64,000 nt of DNA from Aliiroseovarius sp. Z3 (GCF_029105185.1 NZ_JAFMZK010000002.1:372001-436000); one strand, 5' to 3'. Positions 43,497 through 53,374 are shown, counted from the stretch's first letter. The notes: generated by a model not told the origin, from the sequence alone. Program-made: numbers and translations.

Positions 43497-44407
43497 TGGG
43501 TGCCCTCGGTCATTTGTTGATATGCGGCGGTCAGTCCATCCAGTGTCAGATCTCCGACATTGGCAGATCGTGCCGCAACACCCTGCTGCGCCAACGCGCC
43601 CTGATAGGCTTTTGCCAATTGGGTGGCCCCGATGACGACAACCTCCTGTCCCAGCCAATAGGGTTTCGCCGATGCCAGTTCGGCCCCGATCAAAAGCGCG
43701 GACAGGCGCGCGCGGGCGGCAGGGGCAGGCAGGTTTTGCAACAAGGTCTCGGCCCGTATGGAAAACAGTTTTGCGGCCAGATCGGCAGGGCGCGACAAGG
43801 TATCCGGAAGACCCGCATCAAACGCAGCCTGATCCCAATCCGAGGTGTCAACCGAATGACGCAATACAGATTGTTGGCCCAGAAGAGCAAACATCTCGCC
43901 GGTCATGTAGGTGCGAAAGCTGACAATCTCGCCCGCGCTGATCTGGACCCATTTCGTGTGCGATCCCGGCAGGCAGAGAATACCGTCGAAACCGGGTTCT
44001 CGGGTCAGGAAACCCGCAATTTGCGTCTCTTCACCGCGCATCACGTCAGCGGGTGAAGTTTGCTTTACACCTGGCAGAATATGCACGTCCATGCCGTCCG
44101 AAGCAAAGCGCGTGGCCTGCACAATTCCGGGCGGCGGGCAGGGCGCGGTCGCATAAGGGGCTTCGGCCCAGCCTTGCCGCGATCCGGCCATTCCGCAGAT
44201 GATCACGGGCAGGGGTTTGGTGCCCAACACGTCGGACAACATCGCTTGCAGCACCGGTTGAAAACCGTCGCGCGCCAGACCGCCCATACCGTTATCGCTG
44301 CTGCGATGATCGAGGGCCACACCTTCCGCGCTCATCAGCCAGACGCGCAGATGTGTGGTGCCCCAGTCAACGGCGATCCAATCGGGATTTTTGGCCGTGA
44401 CGCTCAT
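43493..44407 (-). CDS. dgoK: 2-dehydro-3-deoxygalactonokinase
   Basis: The protein has 304 residues. The N-terminus IAVDWGTTHLRVWLM and the LCLPGSHTKWVQI segment mark the DgoK family of ASKHA-fold kinases. It phosphorylates 2-keto-3-deoxygalactonate before cleavage by the aldolase. Both ends overlap their neighbours by four bases. Confidence 0.93.
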   Translation of the reverse strand: MSVTAKNPDWIAVDWGTTHLRVWLMSAEGVALDHRSSDNGMGGLARDGFQPVLQAMLSDVLGTKPLPVIICGMAGSRQGWAEAPYATAPCPPPGIVQATRFASDGMDVHILPGVKQTSPADVMRGEETQIAGFLTREPGFDGILCLPGSHTKWVQISAGEIVSFRTYMTGEMFALLGQQSVLRHSVDTSDWDQAAFDAGLPDTLSRPADLAAKLFSIRAETLLQNLPAPAARARLSALLIGAELASAKPYWLGQEVVVIGATQLAKAYQGALAQQGVAARSANVGDLTLDGLTAAYQQMTEGTQ

Positions 44408-45171
44408 CCCGACACCACCACGCCGCCGTCGACCGCCAGCGATTGTCCGGTGATCATGCGGCTTGCATTCGACGACAAGAACAGTGTCGGGGTCACGATG
44501 TCGTCTGGGCTCAGATGCTCCTTAAGACACTGGCGTTCCAGATGTGCAGCTAATGCATCTGGTTCGGCCCACATATCCAGTTGTTTTTGTGTCAGAACCC
44601 AGCCCGGCGCCAAGGCGTTCACGCGAATCTTGTCCGGTCCGAATTCGCGGGCAAGGCTGCGTGTCATGCCGTTGATACCCGAATTTGCCGTGGTATAGGC
44701 GGGATAGCCCGTGTTCCCCATCATGTAACTGATCGACGTGAAATTGATGATCGACCCGCCGCCTGCGCCTCGCATCCCTTCCATGACCGCCTGACAGGCA
44801 AAGAAATAGGCCTTGAGGTTGATGGATTGGGCCCAATCCCAGAAGTCTTCATCCACTTCCATCGTGCTGTGACGCTGATCATTGGCCGCGTTGTTCACCA
44901 ATGTCGTGATCGGGCCATGGGCCTTGGCGCTGTCGGCAATCGCGGCTTTCAGCGCCGGAATATCGGTGATGTCGCATTGGATGAACAAGGGGCGGTTGCC
45001 GGTCTCGGCTTCCATCCGTTCAACAAACTCCGAAGCGTCCGAACGACCGACAAAGGCGACCTTCGCCCCTTGGCGCAAGAACCCTTCGGTCAGGGATGCA
45101 CCGATGCCTGATCCGCCGCCCGTGATAAATACAGAAGTGTCCTTGAGGTCGTGAAAACTCGTGTTGCTCAT
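44404..45171 (-). CDS. Short-chain dehydrogenase, probable galactose 1-dehydrogenase
   Basis: The protein has 255 residues. It has the cofactor loop TGGGSGIGASL, LVNNAAN and the catalytic Ser (about 146) and Tyr159. The usual YxxxK is YTTAN: Asn163 stands where nearly all classical SDRs have Lys. The DNA reads clearly as AAT. In this operon oxidation of galactose to galactonolactone needs a dehydrogenase and this is the only candidate, so either Asn is tolerated or another residue substitutes. Confidence 0.85.
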   Translation of the reverse strand: MSNTSFHDLKDTSVFITGGGSGIGASLTEGFLRQGAKVAFVGRSDASEFVERMEAETGNRPLFIQCDITDIPALKAAIADSAKAHGPITTLVNNAANDQRHSTMEVDEDFWDWAQSINLKAYFFACQAVMEGMRGAGGGSIINFTSISYMMGNTGYPAYTTANSGINGMTRSLAREFGPDKIRVNALAPGWVLTQKQLDMWAEPDALAAHLERQCLKEHLSPDDIVTPTLFLSSNASRMITGQSLAVDGGVVVSG

Positions 45172-46886
45172 CAGTGGCTTTCCCGTGTCACAAGGCGGGT
45201 GTCTTTGCCCACCAGAAAATCAAGATCGGCGCCATGTTCGGCCTGCAGCACCGTGTCGATATACAGCTTGGCATAGCCGCGGGTGTAGTGTGGATCATCT
45301 GGTGTCCACGCGGCGCGGCGGGCGTCCAGCTCGGCATCATCCACCAACAGGTCGAGCGCACCGGTCGAGGCGCTGACGCGGATGCGGTCGCCGGTTTTTA
45401 CCAGCCCCAGCGTGCCACCGGCCTGGCTTTCCGGTGACACATGCAAGATCACCGTGCCAAAGGCCGTGCCCGACATCCGCCCGTCTGAAATACGGATCAT
45501 GTCGCGCACACCTTCGCGCACCAGCTTGGCGGGGATCGGCATATTGCCGACCTCGGGCATGCCGGGATAACCCTTGGGCCCGACCCCTTTCAGCACAAGG
45601 ATCGTATCGGGCGTGACAGGAAGATCATCGCGGTCAATATTGGCTTTCATGTCTTCGATGTTCTCGAACACATAGGCGTCGGCTTCATGTTCCAGAAGGT
45701 GATCGGACGCCGCTGACGGTTTCACGATCGCTCCGTTTGGCGCAAGGTTGCCGCGCAGCACACGCAAACCCGCCGCCGGTTTGACGGGATCGGTGAACGG
45801 CTTGATGACATCCTCATTGTAACATTCCGCCCCGTCTGCATACGCGGTGATGTCACCCCCAAGAACAGTCTTGGCCGAGGTCAGGTGACCGGCGTCCGCA
45901 AGCTCTTTCAGCACGACCGGCATTCCACCCGCATAGCAGAAATCTTCCATCAGGTATTTGCCCGACGGCATACAGTTCACGAGCAATGGGATTTCGCTTC
46001 CCAACTCGAAATCAGCCAGGCTCAGGTCAACGCCGATCCGGCCCGCCAATGCCAGCAGGTGCACCACCGCATTGGTTGACCCACCCACGGCGGCGTTGGC
46101 CTTGATCGCATTGACGAATGCCTCTTTTGTCAGAATGTCCGAGGGCTTCAGATCCTCATCCACCATTTCGACAATGCGCTTGCCGGTCAGATGTGCCAAT
46201 GCCGCGCGACGTGCGTCGACTGCGGGCAGGGCGGCGTTGGTCGGCAGGCTCATACCCATCGCTTCGACCAGCGACGCCATCGTGGAAGCAGTGCCCATCG
46301 TCATGCACACGCCCTTGGACCGGCTCATCCCGCTTTCAGCGGCCATGAAGTCCTGCAATGTCATCTCGCCCGCCCGCACGGCTTCCGAGAACTTCCAGAC
46401 ATCGGTGCCCGACCCGATATCTTTGCCCTTCCATTTGCCGTTCAACATCGGGCCGGAGCTGACGACGATCGACGGCAGATCGACCGAGGCCGCACCCATC
46501 AACTGCCCCGGCGTGGTCTTGTCGCAGCCACCCAAAAGGACAACGCCATCAATGCCATAAGCGCGGATCGATTCCTCGACATCCATGGCCAGAAGGTTGC
46601 GAAACAGCATGGCGGTAGGCTTCATCTGGGTTTCACCCAGCGACATGACGGGGAATTCGACGGGGAACCCTCCGGCCTCCCACACGCCGCGTTTCACGCC
46701 TTCAGCCAGATCGCGCAGGCCCGAATTGCACGGGGTCAATTCGGACCATGTGTTGCAGATGCCGATGATCGGGCGGCCATCGAAGGCGTGATCAGGAAAG
46801 CCCTGATTTTTCATCCATGACCGGTGAATGAACCCGTCTTTGTCGAGTTTTCCATACCAATTCTGGCTGCGGCGTTTCTTGGTCAT
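45171..46886 (-). CDS. IlvD/Edd-family sugar-acid dehydratase (probable galactonate dehydratase)
   Basis: The protein has 571 residues. The iron-sulphur ligands lie in PIIGICNTWSELTPCN, VVLLGGCDKTTPG and SKGVCMTMGTASTMA. The C-terminal ISDGRMSGTAFGT segment is a family hallmark. It belongs with the pentonate/hexonate dehydratases rather than the valine-pathway enzyme, judged by context. It would convert galactonate to 2-keto-3-deoxygalactonate. ATG 46886 overlaps the upstream stop by ATGA; the frame is open to 46910. Confidence 0.9.
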   Translation of the reverse strand: MTKKRRSQNWYGKLDKDGFIHRSWMKNQGFPDHAFDGRPIIGICNTWSELTPCNSGLRDLAEGVKRGVWEAGGFPVEFPVMSLGETQMKPTAMLFRNLLAMDVEESIRAYGIDGVVLLGGCDKTTPGQLMGAASVDLPSIVVSSGPMLNGKWKGKDIGSGTDVWKFSEAVRAGEMTLQDFMAAESGMSRSKGVCMTMGTASTMASLVEAMGMSLPTNAALPAVDARRAALAHLTGKRIVEMVDEDLKPSDILTKEAFVNAIKANAAVGGSTNAVVHLLALAGRIGVDLSLADFELGSEIPLLVNCMPSGKYLMEDFCYAGGMPVVLKELADAGHLTSAKTVLGGDITAYADGAECYNEDVIKPFTDPVKPAAGLRVLRGNLAPNGAIVKPSAASDHLLEHEADAYVFENIEDMKANIDRDDLPVTPDTILVLKGVGPKGYPGMPEVGNMPIPAKLVREGVRDMIRISDGRMSGTAFGTVILHVSPESQAGGTLGLVKTGDRIRVSASTGALDLLVDDAELDARRAAWTPDDPHYTRGYAKLYIDTVLQAEHGADLDFLVGKDTRLVTRESH

Positions 46887-48226
46887 GCGGCTTTCCTTTT
46901 GCGCGCCCATGCGGGGTTCCAGTTGCCATGGGCAACCAGTAGATCATCCACCAAGGACCGGATCTGGCGCAAGTCCAGCTCGGCGGCCATGTGCGGATCC
47001 ATCATCGCGGCGTGGTACAGATGTTCGGGGTTTTCGTCGACCAAGGCGCGCACCGTCAGCTCCTGCACGTTGATCTGGCTGCGCATCAACGCAACCAGCT
47101 GCGGCGGAATATCCGTCACAACAGAGGGCTGCACCCCGTTCATATCCACAAGGCAGGGGGTTTCGACTGCAGCGCCCATCGGCAGCTGGGGGATCTGGCC
47201 CGTGTTCGGCAGGTTTCCATAGGCGACATAGGGCTGCCCGGTGATGATGGCGTTCATCATCTCGGCGGCAAATTCGTGGCTTTTGGGCACCTCGATCCCC
47301 GCCGCGGTTTTCAGGGCCGCGGCCTGGTCTTTCCATGCGGCCCGCTGTTCCACGCAGCGTTTGGGGTATTCATCCAGAGGGATGCCGAATTCAGCGATCA
47401 AATCATCGCGCCCGTCTTTGATGAACCACGGCACATATTCCGACAGGTGTTCCGAGCTTTCGGTGCAGAAATAGCCCAGATGCTTCATCACCTCATAGCG
47501 CACTTTGTTGCCACAGCGCGGCATCAGAAGCGGCGGCTTGGGCAGGGCGCCGGACCGGTATCCATCGCGCAGTGCGGGATAAAGGCTGTTGCCGGAGGCA
47601 TCTTCGAGCCGCAGGAAAAACGCGACGTGGTTTACGCCCGCGACCTTGTAGCGAAAGTCGCTTTCAGCCATGTCCAGATCATGGGCCAGTTCCTGAACCG
47701 TGTTCTGCACCGAATGGCACAGGCCGACCTGCTTGATGTTCGGGAACCGTTCGGCAATGGCCCACGTATTGATCGCCATCGGGTTGACGTATTGCATCAA
47801 AAGCGCGTCGGGGCAGACCGCTTCCATATCCGCGCAGACTGACCAAAGATGCGGCACGGTGCGCAGCCCGCGCATGATGCCGCCCACGCCCAATGTGTCG
47901 GCAATGGTCTGACGCAGCCCGTATTGCTTGGGCAGTTCGAAATCGGTGATCGTGCAGGGATCGTAACCACCGATCTGGAACGCGGTGACGACGAAGTCAG
48001 CCCCTTCAAGCGCGCGGCGTTGGTCGGAATAGGTTTCGACATTCACGTCGCTGCCCATGGTGGCGATCATCTTCTTTGCCACCAACTCACTTTCCGCCAA
48101 CCGCGTGGCGTCGATATCCATTAATGCAATCGTTGCGTCTTTCAGCGCATCGAAATGCAGCATGTCGCCGACGATGTTCTTCATGAAGATCGTCGAACCG
48201 GCACCAATAAAGGTCAGTTTGGTCAT
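46883..48226 (-). CDS. melA: Alpha-galactosidase, glycoside hydrolase family 4
   Basis: The protein has 447 residues. It starts with the NAD-binding KLTFIGAGSTIFMKN, has YVNPMAINTWA and the metal-binding Cys in VGLCHSVQNT, and a catalytic region GVNHVAFFL. GH4 enzymes use NAD and Mn and act in the cytoplasm. This indicates melibiose- or raffinose-type sugars as further substrates of the operon. It overlaps both neighbours. Confidence 0.92.
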   Translation of the reverse strand: MTKLTFIGAGSTIFMKNIVGDMLHFDALKDATIALMDIDATRLAESELVAKKMIATMGSDVNVETYSDQRRALEGADFVVTAFQIGGYDPCTITDFELPKQYGLRQTIADTLGVGGIMRGLRTVPHLWSVCADMEAVCPDALLMQYVNPMAINTWAIAERFPNIKQVGLCHSVQNTVQELAHDLDMAESDFRYKVAGVNHVAFFLRLEDASGNSLYPALRDGYRSGALPKPPLLMPRCGNKVRYEVMKHLGYFCTESSEHLSEYVPWFIKDGRDDLIAEFGIPLDEYPKRCVEQRAAWKDQAAALKTAAGIEVPKSHEFAAEMMNAIITGQPYVAYGNLPNTGQIPQLPMGAAVETPCLVDMNGVQPSVVTDIPPQLVALMRSQINVQELTVRALVDENPEHLYHAAMMDPHMAAELDLRQIRSLVDDLLVAHGNWNPAWARKRKAA

Positions 48227-49071
48227 TTAACGGCTCCTAGGGTGAGACCAGCGATAAAGTGGCGTTGCATCAGGAAGAACATCGCCACGGGTGGAAGGGC
48301 AGCCACGATGCTGCCAGCACTCATCAAGTGATACTGCGCCACGAATTGTGAGTTGAAGGACGTAATGCCAGCTGTTACCGGCTGTGCGTCCGGCCCTTGG
48401 GTCAATACGATGGCCCAGAAATAGTCGTTCCAGATAAAGGTGAAGATCAACACGGCCAGCGCCGCGATTGCGGGCTTCATCAAAGGTAATACGACATACC
48501 AGAAGATGCGCCATTCCGCGACGCCTTCGACGCGCGCGGCCTCGATCAATTCATAGGGCAGGGCGCGGATGAAATTGCGCATGAACAGGGTGCAGAACCC
48601 GGTTTGGAACGCGATGTGGAACAACACCAGCCCCAGCTTCGTGTCGTAAAGCCCAGCCGACACCGTCAGGTCGCGCACCGGCACCATCAGGATCTGGAAC
48701 GGAACGAAATTGCCCGCGATGAACATGAAAAAGATGATCAGGTTGCCACGAAAGCGATAGATGCCAAGGGCAAAGCCGGTCATGCAGGACAGGGCCACCG
48801 CTCCGACCACTGTAGGCACCGTGATCAGGATCGAATTCCACATATAGCGCGGCATGTCGGATTCCAGAAACACCTTGCCATAGTTGGTGAAAAACTCGAA
48901 CGACGATGGCACGCCCCAATAATTGCCATTGGTGAAATCCGCCAAGGGGCGGACCGAAAACAAGGCAACAGCGATCAGCGGCAGTAGCCACATGATCAAT
49001 GCCAACGGCACAAGGGTCTGATAGGTGATCTGCGCCCCGCGCGATCGTTTCTCGATGGGGGTGGGGAACAT
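48223..49071 (-). CDS. Galactoside ABC transporter permease (MalG type)
   Basis: The protein has 282 residues with six helices and an EAA loop LIEAARVEGVAEWRIFWYVVLPLM. ATG 49071 lies five bases after the stop of the first permease gene; the frame is open to 49116. It overlaps melA. Confidence 0.92.
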   Translation of the reverse strand: MFPTPIEKRSRGAQITYQTLVPLALIMWLLPLIAVALFSVRPLADFTNGNYWGVPSSFEFFTNYGKVFLESDMPRYMWNSILITVPTVVGAVALSCMTGFALGIYRFRGNLIIFFMFIAGNFVPFQILMVPVRDLTVSAGLYDTKLGLVLFHIAFQTGFCTLFMRNFIRALPYELIEAARVEGVAEWRIFWYVVLPLMKPAIAALAVLIFTFIWNDYFWAIVLTQGPDAQPVTAGITSFNSQFVAQYHLMSAGSIVAALPPVAMFFLMQRHFIAGLTLGAVK

Positions 49072-49076
49072 GTCGA

Positions 49077-49985
49077 CTACCTCCGCGCGGCTTTTTCGTC
49101 TTGGTACATCGACCACAGGAAGTAGCCGATAAAGACGAGCATGATCAGGAAGAGCACGACGGCGATGGCCGAGCCATAGCCCATGCGGAACCCGTATTCC
49201 GACAGGGCTTTTTCAAACATATAGAAGCTCAGCACGCGGGTTGACCCGAAGGGGCCTCCGTTGGTCATGATCGAAATCAGATCGAACGACCGCAGCGCGC
49301 CGATGATGGTCACAACGAAGGCGATGAAGGTGGCGGGTTTCAACTGGGGCAGGATCACATGCCACAACATCCGCCAACCTTTGGCGCCGTCCAGCCGTCC
49401 GGCCTCGATCTGTTCGGGGTCCACGGCGTTCAGGCCGGTCAGATACAGGATCATGCAATAGGCGGTCTGCGGCCACAGACCGGCGGCAATGATGCCATAA
49501 GTGGCCATGGTGGGGTCGCCCAACACATTGATGGCATCCATGCCCAGAAAGCTCAGAACGGCGTTTAAAAGCCCTTCGCGCGGCAGATAGAACCACGAAA
49601 AAACAAGACCGACGACCACCTGGCTGAGGACAAAGGGAAAGAAGAACAGCGACTTATACAGCCGCATACCGGTGATGGTCTGGTTCAAAAACAGCGCAAT
49701 GAACAACCCCGCAGGGATCGCCAAAAGGTAAAGCGCAAGCCATTTCAGGTTGTTCCACAGCGACGTTTCAAACGCGCGGTCGGACATCAACTCCTGATAA
49801 TTGCCCAGCCCGATATACGTCGCCTCGCCCAAACCGTCCCATTCGTAAAGCGAGATGTTGAAGCTTTGCAGGATCGGGCTGATCACATAGACCAGAAAGA
49901 ACAACACACCCGGAAGCAGAAACATCAACGGTGTTAGGGTCATCCGGTTGCGCCGGACCCAGCTTGTATCATGAGCATTGGTCAT
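49077..49985 (-). CDS. Galactoside ABC transporter permease (MalF type)
   Basis: The protein has 302 residues with six helices and an EAA loop QIEAGRLDGAKGWRMLWHVILPQL, where Gly replaces the second Ala. It follows the binding-protein gene across a gap of about 125 bases that holds a strong stem-loop. Confidence 0.92.
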   Translation of the reverse strand: MTNAHDTSWVRRNRMTLTPLMFLLPGVLFFLVYVISPILQSFNISLYEWDGLGEATYIGLGNYQELMSDRAFETSLWNNLKWLALYLLAIPAGLFIALFLNQTITGMRLYKSLFFFPFVLSQVVVGLVFSWFYLPREGLLNAVLSFLGMDAINVLGDPTMATYGIIAAGLWPQTAYCMILYLTGLNAVDPEQIEAGRLDGAKGWRMLWHVILPQLKPATFIAFVVTIIGALRSFDLISIMTNGGPFGSTRVLSFYMFEKALSEYGFRMGYGSAIAVVLFLIMLVFIGYFLWSMYQDEKAARR

Positions 49986-50069
49986 CGCAGTCCTCCCTGA
50001 ACACGCTATGGGGAAACCCGAATGCCTGTGGCGGGCTTTCCGATTGCGTGTGTCTGCGCGGAAACGGGA

Positions 50070-50100
50070 ACTGCCCCGCGCAATACACGCGCGGGGCAGT
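50070..50100 (-). terminator. Stem-loop between galactoside-binding-protein and permease genes
   Basis: ACTGCCCCGCGC, seven bases, GCGCGGGGCAGT is a perfect 12-pair stem, 11 bases beyond the binding-protein stop. There is no U-run. It is the fourth hairpin of this kind in the window. The rest of the 49986-50111 gap shows only the ribosome binding site of the permease gene. Confidence 0.8.
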
Positions 50101-50111
50101 AATGTGAGTGG

Positions 50112-51365
50112 TCACTGGTAAATACGCTCGCGCGCGGATTCCAAACGGTTCAGGATGTCCTCAAGATTGTCAGGGAACACCATGAATTCCTGCAGGCCTT
50201 CCATGGCCACCGACGCCATTTCGGCGGGGAAGTCACGGTCGAAGAACTGTGCGATCCCGCCAGTGGCGTTGTTCGACAGCATTTCAAAGCCTTGCTGGAT
50301 GAACTCGTCATCGGCAACAGACGCGTTTGCGTTCACCGGAAGCTGGCCCAGACCATCCGGCCCGTTGATCTTCGACTGGACGTCAGGCGATGTCACGAAT
50401 TGCAAGAACGCACGTGCCGCTTCTTTGTTTTGCGCACCCGATGCGATGTGGAACGTGTCAGTCGGGGCGTCTTCGCCCATTGGCACATCCGCGATCTTCG
50501 GGAACTGATAGAAGTCGATCTGGTCATCAGTCAGACCTGCTTCGCGCAGGTGTGGCACCACGAAGTTGCCCATCAGATAAGCAGTGGCTTCACCATTTAC
50601 GAAGAAGGGCAGGGCTTCTTGCCAGCTATAGGTTTGGTGGTCGTCGATGAACGCGCCCATGTCGACCAGCTTGCGCCAGTTGGCAAAGGTGGCGCGCACC
50701 TCGTCCGATGTCCAGCTTGCTTCGCCTGTGGCCAGCTTCATATGGAAATCAAAGCCGTTGGTGCGCATGTTCAGATAGTCAAACCAGCCACCAGCGGTCC
50801 ACAGGAACTTGGACCCGATGGTGTAGCATTTGCGACCCGAATCGATGATCTTCTGGCAATTGGCGATTTCTTCGTCGAATGTGGTCGGCTCGGTCAGACC
50901 CAGTTCGTTGAAGATGTCTTCGCGGTAATAGATACCCCACTGATAATAGGTATACGGCACGCCATACTGCTTGCCGTCCATGGTCATCGCGCCTTTGACG
51001 CTGTCCAGTCCGGGCAAATCGCCACCTTCCCACATGCCTGTGATGTCTTCGAACAGGCCAGCGTTGACATAAGGTGCCATACGGTTCGCGGCATACCAGT
51101 TGATCACATCGGGCGGATTGGCGGTCAAAGCGTTGCGGATCTGGCTTTTCCAAGCCTCGCGGTCCACCACTTCCAGTTCGACCGTCAGGTCGGGGTGCAT
51201 GGCATCAAAGTCGGCGGCAAGGCCTTCCATGATCGCGCGCGGCGCAGGGTTGGACATGTCCGAGATGATGCGCAGCGTGCCCGACAGGTCAGCGGCCATT
51301 GCGCCAGTCGTCAGGCCAGCCGTCATGGCCACCGTCGCAACGGACGTTTTTATAGATTTCAGCAT
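50112..51365 (-). CDS. Galactoside ABC transporter substrate-binding protein
   Basis: The protein has 417 residues. The signal peptide (LKSIKTSVATVAMTAGLTTGAMAA) is followed by the family 1 binding-protein core LSGTLRIISDMSNPAPR, DVINWYAANRM and AYLMGNFVVPHL. ATG 51365 has GGGAGGAACC upstream; the frame is open to 51407, inside the operator region. It heads the eleven-gene operon for import and breakdown of galactosides. Confidence 0.92.
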   Translation of the reverse strand: MLKSIKTSVATVAMTAGLTTGAMAADLSGTLRIISDMSNPAPRAIMEGLAADFDAMHPDLTVELEVVDREAWKSQIRNALTANPPDVINWYAANRMAPYVNAGLFEDITGMWEGGDLPGLDSVKGAMTMDGKQYGVPYTYYQWGIYYREDIFNELGLTEPTTFDEEIANCQKIIDSGRKCYTIGSKFLWTAGGWFDYLNMRTNGFDFHMKLATGEASWTSDEVRATFANWRKLVDMGAFIDDHQTYSWQEALPFFVNGEATAYLMGNFVVPHLREAGLTDDQIDFYQFPKIADVPMGEDAPTDTFHIASGAQNKEAARAFLQFVTSPDVQSKINGPDGLGQLPVNANASVADDEFIQQGFEMLSNNATGGIAQFFDRDFPAEMASVAMEGLQEFMVFPDNLEDILNRLESARERIYQ

Positions 51366-51411
51366 GAGGTTCCTCCCAAGGTTATCAGCCGATTCTTTTG
51401 GTTCCACATTG

Positions 51412-51436
51412 TGAAACTTAATTTCAACAGTTGAAA
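51412..51436. promoter_or_regulatory. IclR operator in the divergent promoter region
   Basis: TTTCAAC-A-GTTGAAA at 51422-51436 is a perfect 15-base palindrome. It overlaps a second element, TGAAACTTAATTTCA at 51412-51426, whose outer five bases on each side also pair. Both lie between the binding-protein start (51365) and the regulator start (51505), so one IclR tetramer could control both directions. TGAAA half-sites with a short AT-rich core resemble known IclR-family sites. Confidence 0.7.
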
Positions 51437-51504
51437 CTATGCGCGAAGCCCGCTATAGATGTCAACAGTCTCATCAAAGAGGCTCAGCCAGGGAGGAGGC
51501 GACG

Positions 51505-52296
51505 ATGGGCGCGATGGACAAGTCACCGCAAGCCGCAGACGGGACCGTGGGGAAAGCGCTGCAGGTGCTTGACATGGTCGCTGGAAAGGCGCGCCCGGTA
51601 AGGTTCAATGACGTTCTTGCTGAAAGCCCGTTTCCGAAAGCCACGCTGTATCGTTTGCTGCAAACGCTGACGAGTCAGGGGATGTTGTCCTATGATGACG
51701 AGCGGCAAACCTATGCTCCTGGGATGCGGCTGGTCCGTTTGGCTCATGCCGCCTGGAGCCAAAGCTCGCTGGCTCCTGTTGCGCGCCCGTTTCTGGACGA
51801 TCTGTCAGCCGAAATCGGTCAGACCATTCACCTTGCTCAGCTGGATGGGGGGCAGGTTCTGTATGTTGATAAACGCAACGCGGCGACGCCTATTGAAATG
51901 TTTTCACAGGCCGGGAAGATCGGGCCGGGCTATTGCACCGGGGTCGGCAAGGCCATGTTGGCCTTTCTGAAGCCTGAGGCGCGGGAAGATGCGATAAAAC
52001 GCCAGTCATTCTTTCGTCATACCGACAACACGCTGACCACCCCCGAGGCACTGCGCGCCGAGCTGGATGCGATTCGCGAAGACGGGGTGGCATTCGATCG
52101 TGAAGAGCACGAACTGGGTATCAACTGTATCGCAGCACCAATTCTGTCCAGCAGCGAGCGGGTCATCGGGGCTTTGTCCATTACAACCTCCAGTCAACAC
52201 TACGATTTGGACGGCCTGACCAGGTTGCGCCCGCAGCTTCAGGACACCGCCGCAAAAATCGCCGAGGCTGCCGAAGCATGGCAGTTCCCGGGCTAA
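51505..52296 (+). CDS. IclR-family transcriptional regulator
   Basis: The protein has 263 residues. ATG 51505 is preceded by GGGAGGAGG; the frame is open to 51439. The winged helix (about 15-78) includes [22 protein letters not shown]. The ligand-binding GAF-like domain (about 95-255) includes [12 protein letters not shown] and [12 protein letters not shown]. It is divergent from the galactoside operon and 16 bases ahead of the ATPase gene of the same transporter, so galactose or a catabolite is the likely inducer. Confidence 0.92.
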   Translation: MGAMDKSPQAADGTVGKALQVLDMVAGKARPVRFNDVLAESPFPKATLYRLLQTLTSQGMLSYDDERQTYAPGMRLVRLAHAAWSQSSLAPVARPFLDDLSAEIGQTIHLAQLDGGQVLYVDKRNAATPIEMFSQAGKIGPGYCTGVGKAMLAFLKPEAREDAIKRQSFFRHTDNTLTTPEALRAELDAIREDGVAFDREEHELGINCIAAPILSSSERVIGALSITTSSQHYDLDGLTRLRPQLQDTAAKIAEAAEAWQFPG

Positions 52297-52312
52297 CAAA
52301 AAAGGAACGCGC

Positions 52313-53374
52313 ATGTCAGGTGTGACACTCTCAAATGCCGTGAAGAAATATGGCGATGTTCAGGTCATCCACGATATCGACCTTCAGATCGACAATGGCG
52401 AATTCTGCGTTTTCGTCGGTCCGTCGGGGTGTGGCAAGTCCACGCTGCTTCGGATGATTGCCGGGCTTGAAGAAACGACTTCGGGTCAAATCAACATCGG
52501 AGAACACGACGTGACGCGGCTCGATGCCTCGGAAAGGGGCGTGGCGATGGTGTTTCAGACCTACGCGCTTTACCCGCACATGACGGTCGAAGAAAATATG
52601 GGTTTTGGTCTGCGCATGAATGGCCACCCCAAGGACGCGATTGCCCGGAAGGTCGGGGAAGCCAGCCGGATTTTGCAGCTTGACGATTACTTGAAACGTA
52701 AGCCCAAGGCCCTGTCAGGCGGTCAACGTCAACGTGTTGCCATCGGTCGCGCCATTGTCCGCGGACCCGAGGTGTTCCTGTTTGATGAACCGCTGTCCAA
52801 CCTTGATGCAGAGCTGCGCGTCGATATGCGGGTAGAGATTGCGCGCCTTCACAAGGAAATTGGCGCCACGATGATCTATGTCACGCATGATCAGGTCGAA
52901 GCGATGACACTGGCTGACAAGATCGTGGTGTTGCGCGCCGGATTGATCGAACAGGTTGGCAGCCCGATGGACCTTTACAAGGATCCAGACAACAAGTTTG
53001 TCGCGGGTTTCATTGGGTCGCCTGCAATGAACTTTCTTGATGGTACGGTTCAGGGCGGGAAAGTCGTGTTGTCGTCGCTGAACAACCGGGAAGTGACCAC
53101 AAATGTGGCGCTGCCCGCCGATGGCACACGCGTCATAGTGGGGGTTCGTCCGCAACATCTGACCATCAGCGCAGGCAATGGCGGTGCGGTGCTGGATCTG
53201 CGTGAACGGTTGGGTGGCGTGTCTTATGACTATCTGATCGCAACCACGGGCGAGAAGATCATCGTTGAGAACCGGACCGAGGATACGCTGCCCGAATCCA
53301 GCGAAGTCATTGTCGGGTTCGAGGATGCTGACGCCATGTTCTTTGACGCAGCCACGGAAAAACGTCTGCGCTAA
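52313..53374 (+). CDS. Galactoside ABC transporter ATP-binding protein (MalK/UgpC family)
   Basis: The protein has 353 residues. Walker A is GPSGCGKST, the signature [15 protein letters not shown], Walker [13 protein letters not shown]. The C-terminal 115 residues are a TOBE-like regulatory domain. The galactoside operon itself encodes no ATPase, so this gene, cotranscribed with iclR, should complete the importer. Confidence 0.92.
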   Translation: MSGVTLSNAVKKYGDVQVIHDIDLQIDNGEFCVFVGPSGCGKSTLLRMIAGLEETTSGQINIGEHDVTRLDASERGVAMVFQTYALYPHMTVEENMGFGLRMNGHPKDAIARKVGEASRILQLDDYLKRKPKALSGGQRQRVAIGRAIVRGPEVFLFDEPLSNLDAELRVDMRVEIARLHKEIGATMIYVTHDQVEAMTLADKIVVLRAGLIEQVGSPMDLYKDPDNKFVAGFIGSPAMNFLDGTVQGGKVVLSSLNNREVTTNVALPADGTRVIVGVRPQHLTISAGNGGAVLDLRERLGGVSYDYLIATTGEKIIVENRTEDTLPESSEVIVGFEDADAMFFDAATEKRLR

